Assembly (NCBI GenBank): GCA_018000455.1
Contig: JAGNJW010000015.1
Coordinates: forward strand, 1-64,000
Direction of reading: 5' to 3'
From: Acidobacteriota bacterium
GTDB lineage: Bacteria > Acidobacteriota > Vicinamibacteria > Vicinamibacterales > UBA2999
DNA length: 64,000 bases
Both the position numbers and the translations under genes were made by a program. Positions 14,093-22,464 of this stretch are shown here, one piece after another. The notes under the pieces were generated by a model that saw nothing but the letters and a program-made list of their open reading frames with translations, was not told where the DNA came from and did no database searches. The first letter of the stretch is position 1. Each line of letters begins with the position of its first letter.

Positions 14093-16721
14093 CGATGAAG
14101 AAGTTCGTGCCGGTGGCGCCGAGCGACCGGAACATGTCGCCAACGCCGACGTGGTCGCCGCGCGTGTCGCTGCCGGCGCGGCTCTGTTGCCACACCACGA
14201 AAAGGGTGCTGCCCGGACGCCACTCCCAACGCAGCACGACGTTGCTCCTGAACGACAGGGTGTTGAAATCGCGGTCGCGCAGCGGGAATGTCGTGCCGTC
14301 CACGCCCACGGTGCGGGTGCCGTCGCTGGCGAGCGTCATGGTCGTGCCGGCCGTGCCGTAGACGAGACGCTGGCGACCACTTGCCGCGAGGAGTTCGCCG
14401 TAGTCGTAGTAGCGGCCCGAGGCGGCGAACGGCTCGGCGTAGACGTCGAGGTTCATGTCGGGCTTGACGGTCAGGCCGAGGCGGAACTGGGTGGCGACGG
14501 TGCTGCGGTCGATGAACGCGAACACGTAGCGCGACCCGTAGGTCTCGAGCCGTCCGCCTGGCAGCGTGGCGACGTATTGCTGCGGCTCGGTCAGTGTCTC
14601 GTAGTACGGTTCGGCCGACACCTGCCAGCGCGGCCGCGGCCGCGCCGAGAGCAGCGTGCTGACCCGCCGCTGCCGGTAGCCGTCGTCGTTTTGCGCCAGC
14701 GTCGAGGTGGCCGTCCACCGCGTCTGTGCCCCGGCTCGGCTGCCAAACGTGACGACAGCCGTGCGGCCAGGCCCACGGCCCATGAGCGGCCCGCCACGGG
14801 TGAGCGACACGCTCGTCTGGGCCAGGTCTCGGCGAAGAGCGACGGTGGTCGTCCAGAAGTTGGCCCACGTCAGGTTCAGCGTCGACCGCAGATAGCCGGC
14901 CTGCACCAGCCGTCGCAGCGTGGTGTCGGCCTGGGTGTCGACTCGGAGGGAGTAGGCACGCAGCACGCGCCCGGGCTGTGTCTCCCGATACTGGAGGTTC
15001 CCGTTGGTCAGCCAGCCATCGGCGCCGTTCAGAATCGCGAGGTCGTTGGTCTCGAAGTTCTCCGAGTCGAGCTTGGTGTTGACGCCCCACAGCCAGTGCC
15101 GGCCGCCAGTGCGGTCGAAGGCCGCCTGCAGCGTCCAGCCGCCGAGCGACGTCCTGGTCGGATCGAGCGGCGAGTAGGTGCGGTCGGGCCGCTGCGCGAA
15201 GTGCGCGCTGGAGCGTTGCACGCGCTCGATGGCCTTGGCCGAGCCGCTCACCACCGAGCCGCCGCCGGCGACACGCAGCTCGTACTGGCCGCCGCGAAAG
15301 CGCAACGTCGAGTTGCCCGCCAGCGCCAGTGCGTTCTCGGGCTGCAAGGCGGCCAGCGGATCACCGGCCCCGAGATCCCGATGAACGACGCTCGCGAAGA
15401 GCCCCGCAGTGGAGGCCTGCGTTCCGAACTCCTGCAGCACGCGCCCGAGCGCGTAGTAGGCGCGCGGCGCCACGTCGATCCTCGTACGCTCGAGGGTCGT
15501 GGCCGACGCCACCTCGGCTGATTCCTCGGCGGTCACGGCCGAGAGGAACCCGATCGATGTCTTCGACGGCAGGCGTCCGGTGAGCTTGGCCGCGCCGAGG
15601 ATGGTGCTGTTGGCGGGATAGTCCACGTAGTCGCCGGCGGCGGGTCCGATGGGGCGGGCACCGATACGGCGTGAGTAGTAGAAGTTCGGATGGCCGATGT
15701 TGAAGAGCGTGGCGCCTTCGAGAAAGAACGGCCGCCGCTCGGGAAACCGCGTCTCGAACGCCGTGAGATTCACCTCGGCGGGATCGGCTTCGACCTGGCC
15801 GAAGTCGGGATTGATCGTGGCCTCGAGCGTGAGGTTGGGTCCAAGGCCCATCTTGACGTCGGCGCCGACACGACCGAGCGGGTTGAGCCCGGCGCGAAAC
15901 GGATTGCCGTCGCTCGGTGGATAGAGCGTGCTGGCGGCAGCCACATAGGGCGATACCTCCAGCCGGCGCGCCGCCGGCACGTCCGACACGCCGTGCAGCT
16001 CGCCAAAACGCGACGCCCAGGCACGCACGGTGCGCGGGATGAGCACCCAGTCGTCCTCCTCGTTGATCGACGGACGAAAGCGCTGGATGTTGAGGCCCCA
16101 TGTCAGGTCCTGGCCCGGGTTGAAGCGCAGCTGGGCGAAGGGCATCCAGATTTCGACCGTCCACCCGTCGGCATCGATGGTGGTCGCCGCATCCCACACG
16201 AGATCGTAGGTGGCATCGAAGCTCTCTTCGCTGTCGGTGCCATGGAAGCGGTCCATGCGCACGCCGGCGGCCGTCACACCGAAGACGACCGACGTGCGAT
16301 GGTCGAAAAACGTGTCGAGCCCGATGACGAGACGCTCGGCCTGGTCGACGAGGTCACGGCGGCCGAGCGGCGCCTGAATGCCGCGCGCGTTTCTGCTGAA
16401 CATCCGCGCGCCGACGTAGAAGGCCCGCTCGTCGTAGGCGAAGCGCACCTCCATGTCGTCGGTCGGCGGCGCGCCCTGGATGGGCTCCTTCTGTACGAAG
16501 TCGGTCACCGGCGTCGCCAGGCGCCAGGCGTCCTCCGATAGGCGTCCATCGACGGTGATCGCGCCGGCGGCGACGCGCCTGGCCACCGTGCGTTTGCCGG
16601 GGCCGGCCGGCACCGGCTCGGCCTGACGGGCGTCCACCGGCAGGGCGCACATCGAGATGACGACGAGCAGGCCCGACACGAACCAGGCGGGAGCGGGAGG
16701 ACGAGGCAGACGGCGAGGCAA
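14061..16721 (-). CDS. DUF5916 outer-membrane protein with CBM9-like domain
   Basis: About 886 residues. After a signal peptide (WFVSGLLVVISMCALPVDA) a CBM9-like beta-sandwich begins (ITVDGRLSEDAWRLATPVTD; VRFAYDERAFYVGARMF). It is followed by the DUF5916 barrel-like domain with PDFGQVEADPAEVNLTAFET and RFPERRPFFLEGATLF, both highly typical. The C-terminus ends in an aromatic-rich strand (FIVKTSVWLPVR) as in outer-membrane barrels. No clear ATG starts the signal peptide: TTG at 16721 gives a good basic n-region, and GTG at 16679 is the alternative. The frame is open to 17675, but that part is antisense to yaeQ. The function is probably surface carbohydrate or polymer binding or uptake; this is inferred. 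Confidence 0.82.
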   Translation of the reverse strand: MPRRLPRPPAPAWFVSGLLVVISMCALPVDARQAEPVPAGPGKRTVARRVAAGAITVDGRLSEDAWRLATPVTDFVQKEPIQGAPPTDDMEVRFAYDERAFYVGARMFSRNARGIQAPLGRRDLVDQAERLVIGLDTFFDHRTSVVFGVTAAGVRMDRFHGTDSEESFDATYDLVWDAATTIDADGWTVEIWMPFAQLRFNPGQDLTWGLNIQRFRPSINEEDDWVLIPRTVRAWASRFGELHGVSDVPAARRLEVSPYVAAASTLYPPSDGNPFRAGLNPLGRVGADVKMGLGPNLTLEATINPDFGQVEADPAEVNLTAFETRFPERRPFFLEGATLFNIGHPNFYYSRRIGARPIGPAAGDYVDYPANSTILGAAKLTGRLPSKTSIGFLSAVTAEESAEVASATTLERTRIDVAPRAYYALGRVLQEFGTQASTAGLFASVVHRDLGAGDPLAALQPENALALAGNSTLRFRGGQYELRVAGGGSVVSGSAKAIERVQRSSAHFAQRPDRTYSPLDPTRTSLGGWTLQAAFDRTGGRHWLWGVNTKLDSENFETNDLAILNGADGWLTNGNLQYRETQPGRVLRAYSLRVDTQADTTLRRLVQAGYLRSTLNLTWANFWTTTVALRRDLAQTSVSLTRGGPLMGRGPGRTAVVTFGSRAGAQTRWTATSTLAQNDDGYRQRRVSTLLSARPRPRWQVSAEPYYETLTEPQQYVATLPGGRLETYGSRYVFAFIDRSTVATQFRLGLTVKPDMNLDVYAEPFAASGRYYDYGELLAASGRQRLVYGTAGTTMTLASDGTRTVGVDGTTFPLRDRDFNTLSFRSNVVLRWEWRPGSTLFVVWQQSRAGSDTRGDHVGVGDMFRSLGATGTNFFIVKTSVWLPVR

Positions 16722-16789
16722 CGTCAGAGCGTCGAGATGATAACGCGAGACGGTGTGTGTGTCGCGACGGCTGGCGAGGGGTGGAGTGG

Positions 16790-16795
16790 TACCAT
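16790..16795 (+). promoter_or_regulatory. Candidate -10 (TACCAT) of yaeQ
   Basis: TACCAT lies 10 nt before the ATG at 16806 in the 84-nt divergent region; no ribosome binding site is seen. Confidence 0.3.
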
Positions 16796-16805
16796 CCTGT
16801 CCGGC

Positions 16806-17345
16806 ATGGCACAGTCTTCGACGGTCTACGCGCTCACGATCGATCTCTCGAACGTCGACCGGGGCGTCTACGAGACGCTCGACCTGCGTGCGGCACGGCA
16901 CCCGTCGGAAACCGCGGACTACTTCGTCACACGGCTGCTGGCGTATGCCCTCGAGTACGAGGAGGGCATCGTCTTCGGCGATGGGCTCTCGATCGCCGAT
17001 GAGCCGGCCGTCCTCGTGCGCGACCTCACCGGACGCACGACCGCCTGGATCGAGGTGGGCATGCCGTCGGCCGAGCGCGTACACCGCGCCAGCAAGCTCG
17101 CCGGCCGGACGGCCATCTACACGCACCGCGAGCTCAGGCAGGTGCTCGCCCAGCTCGATGGCCAGGGCGTGCATCGCGCCGCCGCGATCCCTGTCTTTGC
17201 CTTCGAACGGACGTTCCTGGATTCCCTGACCGCCACGCTCGAGCGGCGCACGCAGTGGACGGTGAACGTCATGGACGGCCAGCTCTACGTCGAGGCCGCG
17301 GCCGGCTCCCTCTCGACACCGCTCGTGGCGTCGCACTTCGCGTAG
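16806..17345 (+). CDS. yaeQ: YaeQ family protein
   Basis: A 179-residue protein, the family's usual length. It has SSTVYALTIDLSNVDRGVYE at the start, the conserved block RLLAYALEYEEGIVFGDGLS with the E-E-x-x-x-F-G-x-G-L motif, then GRTTAWIEVGMPSAERVHRA and a C-terminal VMDGQLYVEAA. YaeQ proteins have a PD-(D/E)XK nuclease-like fold, and their biochemical role is not settled. I chose the ATG at 16806 because the family begins there; the frame is open to 16737. It is divergent from the DUF5916 gene and converges on the acyl-CoA ligase with a 28-nt gap. Confidence 0.9.
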   Translation: MAQSSTVYALTIDLSNVDRGVYETLDLRAARHPSETADYFVTRLLAYALEYEEGIVFGDGLSIADEPAVLVRDLTGRTTAWIEVGMPSAERVHRASKLAGRTAIYTHRELRQVLAQLDGQGVHRAAAIPVFAFERTFLDSLTATLERRTQWTVNVMDGQLYVEAAAGSLSTPLVASHFA

Positions 17346-17373
17346 ACGTGCCCTCCGGCAAGCGACCTCGCCG

Positions 17374-18945
17374 CTATTGCGCGGCGATGTTCGGCCGGCC
17401 CTTGCGCAGCACGAACTTCTGGATCTTTCCGGTCGCCGTCTTCGGCAGCTCGGTGACGGTCGAGAAGCTGTGCGGCACCTTGAAGTGCGCCAGGTGCTCG
17501 CGGCAGAAGGCGCGCAGCTCGGCCGGCGCCGCCTCCGCTCCGGTCCGAAAGACGACGAAGGCATGCGGTGCTTCGCCCCACTTCTCGTCGGCGAACCCCA
17601 CGACGGCCGCTTCGAGCACGGCCGCATGCCGGAGCAGCGTGGCCTCGACCTCGACCGATGAGATGTTCTCGCCACCGCTGATGATGACGTCCTTCAGGCG
17701 ATCGCGAATCTCGATGTAGCCATCGGGATGCACCACCGCAGCATCGCCTGAATGGAACCAGCCGGCGCCCATCACGGCGGCGGTTGCTTCCGGATCGTCG
17801 TAGTAACCCGCCATCACGACGTTACCGCGCACGACGATCTCACCGCGCGTCTCACCGTCGGCTGGCACCTCGGCGCCGGCGGCGTCGACGACCCGCACTT
17901 CCCCGCCAGTGAGCTGCTCGACACCCTGACGCGCCTTCTGGCGGGCGCGGTCAACCGGCGCGAGCCGCTCGTGCTCGGGCAACGGCTCGCAGATCGTCAT
18001 GAGCGGCGAGGTCTCGGTGAGGCCGTAGAGTTGCGTCACCACCCAACCGAGCTCGTCTTCGATTCGTTGGATGGTCGCCGCCGCCGGTGGCGCGCCCGCC
18101 GTGAGCACGCGGACGCCGCCCGGCACGCCGGTCTTGAGCTCGGCCGGGGCATTGGCGAGCGCGATGAGCACGGTGGGCGCGGCGCACAAGAACGTCACGC
18201 CTTCGTCGGCGATCAGGCGGAAGACGGCCGCGGGATCGATCTTTCGCAGGCACACGTGCCGCCCGCCGATCGCCGTCACGATCCAGGTGAAGGTCCAGCC
18301 ATTGGCGTGGAACATGGGCAGCGTCCACAGGTAGCGGTCGACGGCCGACATCGGCATGTGAATAAGCATGCCGACGGCGTTCACCCACGCGTTCCTGTGC
18401 GTGATCATCACGCCCTTGGGCCGCGAGGTGGTGCCGCTCGTGTAGTTGATGGTGAGCAGGTTGGTCTCGGCCACCGTCGGCCGCTCCGGCGTTGGCGTCG
18501 CGGCCGCCACGAGCGCGGCGTAGTCGAGCCAGCCGGCCCCGGTGCCCGAGAGCGCGACGAAGTGCCGCACACCCGGCAGCTCCGGCCGCAGCCGATCGAC
18601 AGCCTCGAGATAGTCGTGGTCCACACACACGATGGTGGCGCCGCTGTGCTGTAGCAGGTACTGGAATTCCTCGGTCGCGAGGCGGAAGTTGATCGGCACG
18701 AGCACCGCGCCGATCTGCGGCACGGCATAGAACGAGGCTAGCTGCTGGTGGGTGTTCGGCGAGATGTAGGCGACCCGGTCGCCCGGCTGCACCCCCAGGG
18801 CCTGCAGCGCGCTCGACCACCGGTCGCAGTGCTCGAACAACTGGCCGTAGGTCCAGCGGAGGTCGCCGTCGACGACTGCCTCGCGACTTGCGTAGAGACG
18901 CCGGGCGCGACGCATGAACTCGAGCGGGCTGAGCGGAATCTCCAT
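17374..18945 (-). CDS. AMP-forming acyl-CoA synthetase/ligase
   Basis: A 523-residue ANL-superfamily enzyme. The P-loop-like motif YTSGTTSRPKG is at 168-178, the A5 motif QLYGLTETSPL at about 316, GWFHSGDAAVVHPDGYIEI with the ribose-binding Asp at about 400, and the catalytic Lys motif LPKTATGKIQK near the end. It activates a carboxylic acid to the acyl-adenylate and then the CoA thioester; sequence type and length suit medium/long-chain fatty acids. It appears monocistronic, with a TAGGAT hexamer 9 nt before the ATG. The chain-length preference cannot be read from sequence. Confidence 0.92.
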   Translation of the reverse strand: MEIPLSPLEFMRRARRLYASREAVVDGDLRWTYGQLFEHCDRWSSALQALGVQPGDRVAYISPNTHQQLASFYAVPQIGAVLVPINFRLATEEFQYLLQHSGATIVCVDHDYLEAVDRLRPELPGVRHFVALSGTGAGWLDYAALVAAATPTPERPTVAETNLLTINYTSGTTSRPKGVMITHRNAWVNAVGMLIHMPMSAVDRYLWTLPMFHANGWTFTWIVTAIGGRHVCLRKIDPAAVFRLIADEGVTFLCAAPTVLIALANAPAELKTGVPGGVRVLTAGAPPAAATIQRIEDELGWVVTQLYGLTETSPLMTICEPLPEHERLAPVDRARQKARQGVEQLTGGEVRVVDAAGAEVPADGETRGEIVVRGNVVMAGYYDDPEATAAVMGAGWFHSGDAAVVHPDGYIEIRDRLKDVIISGGENISSVEVEATLLRHAAVLEAAVVGFADEKWGEAPHAFVVFRTGAEAAPAELRAFCREHLAHFKVPHSFSTVTELPKTATGKIQKFVLRKGRPNIAAQ

Positions 18946-18954
18946 GGCGCGGCC

Positions 18955-18960
18955 ATCCTA
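18955..18960 (-). promoter_or_regulatory. Candidate -10 (TAGGAT) of the acyl-CoA ligase gene
   Basis: TAGGAT on the minus strand lies 9 nt before the ATG at 18945; no Shine-Dalgarno sequence intervenes. Confidence 0.35.
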
Positions 18961-18998
18961 TCGCGAGACCGCCGGCTGGCGACTTTCCCCGAAAGCGC

Positions 18999-19402
18999 TC
19001 AACCGGCGCTCCCGGCGCCGCGCACGGGCGCCTGCGGCGTGGCGAGCGCGTAGGCCACGAGCGCCGCGCTCAGGCCGGCGACGCTGGCGGCGACGACGTA
19101 TTGCCGGCCCTGGTGCAGATAGGTCATGGGCGAGGCCATCGGGCCCGGCACCGGCGGTTCGATGGCCCGCAGGTGCGCCCCGGTGTCGGGATCGAAGACG
19201 TGGAGCTTGCGCGTTCGGGCGGCGGCCCCTCGCCGACCGGCGATGTCCACGCCAGCGTGCCGTCGTTGAGGTCGAGCGCGGTGACGCGACCGTGGGGCGG
19301 CTTGGTCAGCGGCAGCCCGTCGAGGCTGGGTGTGAGCATCCGCCCGCCGCGGCGAAACTGGAAGTTGCTGTCCGCCGGGTCGGGCTTCACGAGCTGGACC
19401 AT
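18999..19402 (-). pseudogene. PQQ-dependent dehydrogenase, C-terminal fragments
   Basis: Two pieces of a quinoprotein (glucose-type) dehydrogenase survive in different frames. The first (19402 to about 19220) reads RGGRMLTPSLDGLPLTKPPH, GRVTALDLNDGTLAWTSPVG and EGPP. The second (about 19230 to the stop at 18999) reads KLHVFDPDTGAHLRAIEPPV, ASPMTYLHQGRQYVVAASVA and AALVAYAL, the usual propeller end. The stretch between them and everything upstream is missing, so the gene is dead. Its upstream end abuts a HupE fragment on the other strand at about 19402, so a deletion joint lies there. Confidence 0.75.
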
Positions 19403-19686
19403 CGTGGGGCTTGGCGCTGGTCTTCCTCTTCGGTCTCCTGCTTGGCCTGGGATTCGCCGGCGTCCTTCGCGGGCTGCAGCTGCCGCGCACCGACTTCGCG
19501 CTCGGACTCGTCGGCTTCAATCTCGGCGTCGAGGCGGGGCAGCTCATGGTGATCGCCGCCGTCGCCCTCGGCGTCGGCTGGTGGCGCGACCGCGCGTGGT
19601 TCCACCAGCGGATCGTCATGCCGGCATCGCTGGCGACTGCCGCGGTGGGCCTGTACTGGACGGTCGCACGGCTGCTGCCGGCTTGA
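19402..19686 (+). pseudogene. HupE/UreJ-like membrane protein, C-terminal fragment
   Basis: From TTG 19411 the frame reads ALVFLFGLLLGLGFAGVLRG, LPRTDFALGLVGFNLGVEAG, QLMVIAAVALGVGWWRDRAW and ASLATAAVGLYWTVARLLPA. This is the C-terminal three-helix part of HupE/UreJ-2 type membrane proteins, including the FGLLHG-like motif with the metal-binding His replaced by Leu. The N-terminal signal peptide and first helices are absent. The break coincides with the start of the PQQ-dehydrogenase remnant on the opposite strand. Expression as a short membrane protein is possible but unlikely. Confidence 0.65.
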
Positions 19687-19871
19687 CCTCGACGCGCAGA
19701 CCTCCGGCAGCCAGCGCGGCACACGCCGCCATCCCCCACCTGAGGCCGGCTGTGCGCACGCCGCCATCATCGCTTGCGCCCCACGGGCCGCCCGGCGTCG
19801 GCTATCCTTGAGGCGCATCGTCCCGGAGCGGTCGCATGAGGCGTCCGCTGGCGACGACAGAAGGCCGACTC

Positions 19872-20741
19872 ATGCGATACGGCACCTTGGGCAGCCTGGT
19901 GGTGATGACGACGCTACTGGCGGCCGGCCCCGCTCGAGCCCAGAGCGTCGCCCCCGGCGCCGCGGCGGCGCGCACTCCGAACGTCGAGTTCGAGATGATG
20001 ACGTGGCCGGAGGTGAAGCAGGCGCTGGCCGACGGCAAGACGACGGCGCTCGTCTACAACGGAGGCACCGAGCAGCGCGGTCCCCAGAACGTGAACGGCG
20101 GCCACACGTTGCTCGGACGTGAGCAGGTGCGCGACATCGCCCTCGAGCTCGGCAACGCCATCGCGGCGCCGGTGCTGCCCTTCTCGCCCAACCGCGCCAG
20201 CGCCGAGCTGCCGGGTACGATCGGGCTGACCAACGAGATCTTCGAGGCCATCAACGAGCAGATCGCGGACGAGCTCATCAAGACCGGCTTCAAGAACGTC
20301 GTGCTGATGGGCGACCACGGCGGCGGGCAGGCCCAGCTCAGGAGCGTGGCGGCGAAGCTCGATGCCAAGTACGCCGGCCAGGGCATCCGTGTCGTCTACT
20401 GTGACGAGGTCTACGGCAAGGCCAATGGCGACTTCGACAAGGAGATCACGGCGCAGGGCTACCCGGCCAGCGCGCACGCTGGCATTCCCGACACCTCCGA
20501 GATGCTGTATCTCGGCGGCGACAAGGGCTGGGTGCGCAAGGAACTCGTCAAGGACGCCCTCGGCGATCCGATGCCAGTACCGGGCGCGAAGCCCGATCGC
20601 GTGGCGCCGCGCGTCAACAACGGCATCACCGGCGACGGCCGCCGCTCGTCGGCCGAACTCGGCAAGAAGCTCTTCGATATGAAGACGGCCTACGCCGTGA
20701 CGCAGATTCGCCGGCTCCTCGGCGCGTCGAATGCCCACTGA
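19872..20741 (+). CDS. Exported creatininase-family protein
   Basis: A 289-residue protein with a signal peptide (GTLGSLVVMTTLLAAGPARA) followed by a creatininase/MftE-type fold: MTWPEVKQALADGKTTALVY, NGGTEQRGPQNVNGGHTLLG, PVLPFSPNRASAELPGTIGL and NVVLMGDHGGGQ. The Glu and the later Asp-His of the metal site are visible, but the usual T-E-Q-H is TEQR and the later Asp is replaced in NGGH, so the site is atypical. A periplasmic metal-dependent amidohydrolase is likely. I use the ATG at 19872, where the signal begins (19836 is an alternative). The next gene follows after 15 nt, so the two are probably co-transcribed. Confidence 0.82.
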   Translation: MRYGTLGSLVVMTTLLAAGPARAQSVAPGAAAARTPNVEFEMMTWPEVKQALADGKTTALVYNGGTEQRGPQNVNGGHTLLGREQVRDIALELGNAIAAPVLPFSPNRASAELPGTIGLTNEIFEAINEQIADELIKTGFKNVVLMGDHGGGQAQLRSVAAKLDAKYAGQGIRVVYCDEVYGKANGDFDKEITAQGYPASAHAGIPDTSEMLYLGGDKGWVRKELVKDALGDPMPVPGAKPDRVAPRVNNGITGDGRRSSAELGKKLFDMKTAYAVTQIRRLLGASNAH

Positions 20742-20756
20742 ACCACGAGGTCTGAC

Positions 20757-21974
20757 ATGGCCATTTCCCGTCGCACGATCCTCACGGCGTTCCCGGCGAT
20801 GGCCGGGCTGTCGACGCTAGCCGTGTCCGCGAGTGACCTTGCCCAAGCCGCCTTGGACCCACTCGGGGTGCGGGCCGACTTCCCCGTGGCCTCAACGACG
20901 CTGTTCCTGAATTCCGCCTACATCACACCGACACCGCTGCCGGTGGCCGCGGTCGGACGCGCGTTCGCCGACGCGAAGGCCCAGGCGCCGATCGCGCTCG
21001 GCGACATGCTGCGCAAGACCGACGAGGTGCGCGCCCACTACGCGCGTCTCATCAACGCCGACCCGGACGAGATCGCGTTCCTGTCGGCTACGAGTGAGGG
21101 CGAGAACGTCGTGGCGCGCTCGCTGAACCCTGGCCGCGGCGACAACGTCGTCATCGATGAGCTGCACTACGAATCGGAGTTCGTCCTCTACTCCCAGATG
21201 GCGAAGTCCACCGGCGTCGAGCTGCGCATCGCCAGGGCGATCGGCGGCGCGGTCACCGTCAAGGAGCTCGAGGGGCTGGTGAACAACCGCACGAAGCTGG
21301 TCTCGGTGGCGTGGGTGTCGCATCAGAACGGTTTTCGCCACGAGATGCGGCCGATTGCCGATCTGGCGCACGCGCACGGCGCGTTCTGCTACGCGGACGG
21401 CATCCAGGCCGTCGGCATGTTCCCGGTCGACGTGCAGGCCTCCGGCGTCGACGCGATGTGCATCGGCACCTACAAGTGGGTGCTCGGCAGCTACGGCGTG
21501 GCGCCGTTCTACGTGCGCCGCGAGGTACTGCCCCGCCTGACCCCCGACCGCTACGGCTGGCGGCACGTGGAGAAGACGCTCGGGCCGACCGACTTCCAGA
21601 TCTACCAGACGGCGAAGAAGTTCGACTACGCGACGCCGGCGTTCGGGCCCATCTACCAGCTCGGCGCGGGGCTCGACTACGTCAGCACGGTCGGCGTGGA
21701 CCGCATCGAGACGCACACGGTCGCGCTGGCGCATCGTCTGCAGCGCGGACTGCGCACGCTCGGTTTCGACGTCCTGACGCCCGACGGCAATCGCTCGTCG
21801 ATCGTGGCGTTCAAGGTCACGAAGTCTGCGGACGCGATCACGACGCTGCTGGCCGACACCAAGACGCTCGTGAGCCTGCGCGAGAACGGCACGCAGATCC
21901 GCGTGGCGCCGGCCCTCTTCAACACCGAGAGCGACATCGATCGGTTCCTGACGGTGGCAGAAGGACTGAAGTAG
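20757..21974 (+). CDS. Tat-exported class V aminotransferase
   Basis: A 405-residue PLP-dependent fold-type I enzyme. The N-terminus SRRTILTAFPAMAGLSTLAV is a twin-arginine signal. The mature part shows FLNSAYITPTP, SATSEGENVVARSL, a WVSHQNGFRHEM strand, the PLP-binding Asp214 (YADGIQAVG) and the Schiff-base Lys240 (IGTYKWVLGSYG). This is the class V (cysteine desulfurase/isopenicillin epimerase-like) family; lack of a catalytic Cys loop argues against a desulfurase. Export by Tat implies folding with PLP in the cytoplasm first. It probably works with the exported creatininase-like enzyme encoded 15 nt upstream on an extracytoplasmic amino compound; the substrate is unknown. Confidence 0.88.
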   Translation: MAISRRTILTAFPAMAGLSTLAVSASDLAQAALDPLGVRADFPVASTTLFLNSAYITPTPLPVAAVGRAFADAKAQAPIALGDMLRKTDEVRAHYARLINADPDEIAFLSATSEGENVVARSLNPGRGDNVVIDELHYESEFVLYSQMAKSTGVELRIARAIGGAVTVKELEGLVNNRTKLVSVAWVSHQNGFRHEMRPIADLAHAHGAFCYADGIQAVGMFPVDVQASGVDAMCIGTYKWVLGSYGVAPFYVRREVLPRLTPDRYGWRHVEKTLGPTDFQIYQTAKKFDYATPAFGPIYQLGAGLDYVSTVGVDRIETHTVALAHRLQRGLRTLGFDVLTPDGNRSSIVAFKVTKSADAITTLLADTKTLVSLRENGTQIRVAPALFNTESDIDRFLTVAEGLK

Positions 21975-22120
21975 GCCCTCTGCGCCCTCCTGCGGAGGAC
22001 ACACTGCCGGGGTATTCGTGGCCGGCCTGGTGCCGATAGCGCGCGGCATCAACGGGCTGTTCGCCCGGCCAAACACGGCCAGCTATCTGCTCGATGGCCT
22101 GCAGCGCGTGGTCGAGGAGG

Positions 22121-22375
22121 TCAGGCGCCTCGAGCAGTCACGGGCGGCACCTTCCAGCGGGTGGCCCTCGTCAGCAGGCCGCGCCAAGGACGAGTGATCA
22201 CCGCGACGACGACGCCGGCACGAACTTCTGGATGCGCCGACTGCCCCTTGATCTCGACGCCGGCTGGCGCCGGCGTGGGTACGTGCGCGGAGGCGGGCGC
22301 CACCGGCAGCAGCAGGAGGACACCCGCCGCCAGCACGCGTGAAGTCAGAGGGTGTCTTTGTATACCCGCGCGCAC
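22121..22375 (-). CDS. Possible small exported protein
   Basis: An 84-codon frame, unrecognised. Residues about 12-30 (SRVLAAGVLLLLPVAPASA) look like a signal peptide with an AxA cleavage site followed by HVPTPAPAGVEI. The remaining about 50 residues show no known domain and may be a truncated or chance sequence. It is divergent from the malate synthase gene. Confidence 0.3.
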   Translation of the reverse strand: MRAGIQRHPLTSRVLAAGVLLLLPVAPASAHVPTPAPAGVEIKGQSAHPEVRAGVVVAVITRPWRGLLTRATRWKVPPVTARGA

Positions 22376-22450
22376 CTGCCGTCAACGGAGTCGCGTCGGC
22401 GGAAGGTGGCCGACCACCGGGAGGCGCCGGTCGCCGACGCCCGACTGCGA

Positions 22451-22456
22451 TACACT
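22451..22456 (+). promoter_or_regulatory. Candidate -10 (TACACT) of the malate synthase gene
   Basis: TACACT lies 8 nt before the ATG at 22465, and no Shine-Dalgarno sequence is visible between them. Confidence 0.4.
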
Positions 22457-22464
22457 CCGGCGCG

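Larger units (their letters stand above)
21975..22464. other. 490-bp intergenic region with small fragments
   Basis: No convincing full gene. A plus frame 22019-22198 (about 60 codons, VPIARGINGLFARPNTASYL) and a minus frame 22121-22375 with a signal peptide are the only protein-like pieces. The region ends with the promoter of the malate synthase gene. Confidence 0.5.

Noticed and set aside
16722-17675. N-terminal extension of the DUF5916 frame to 17675
   Set aside because: It would be antisense to the whole of yaeQ and precede the signal peptide; it is open only because of GC content.
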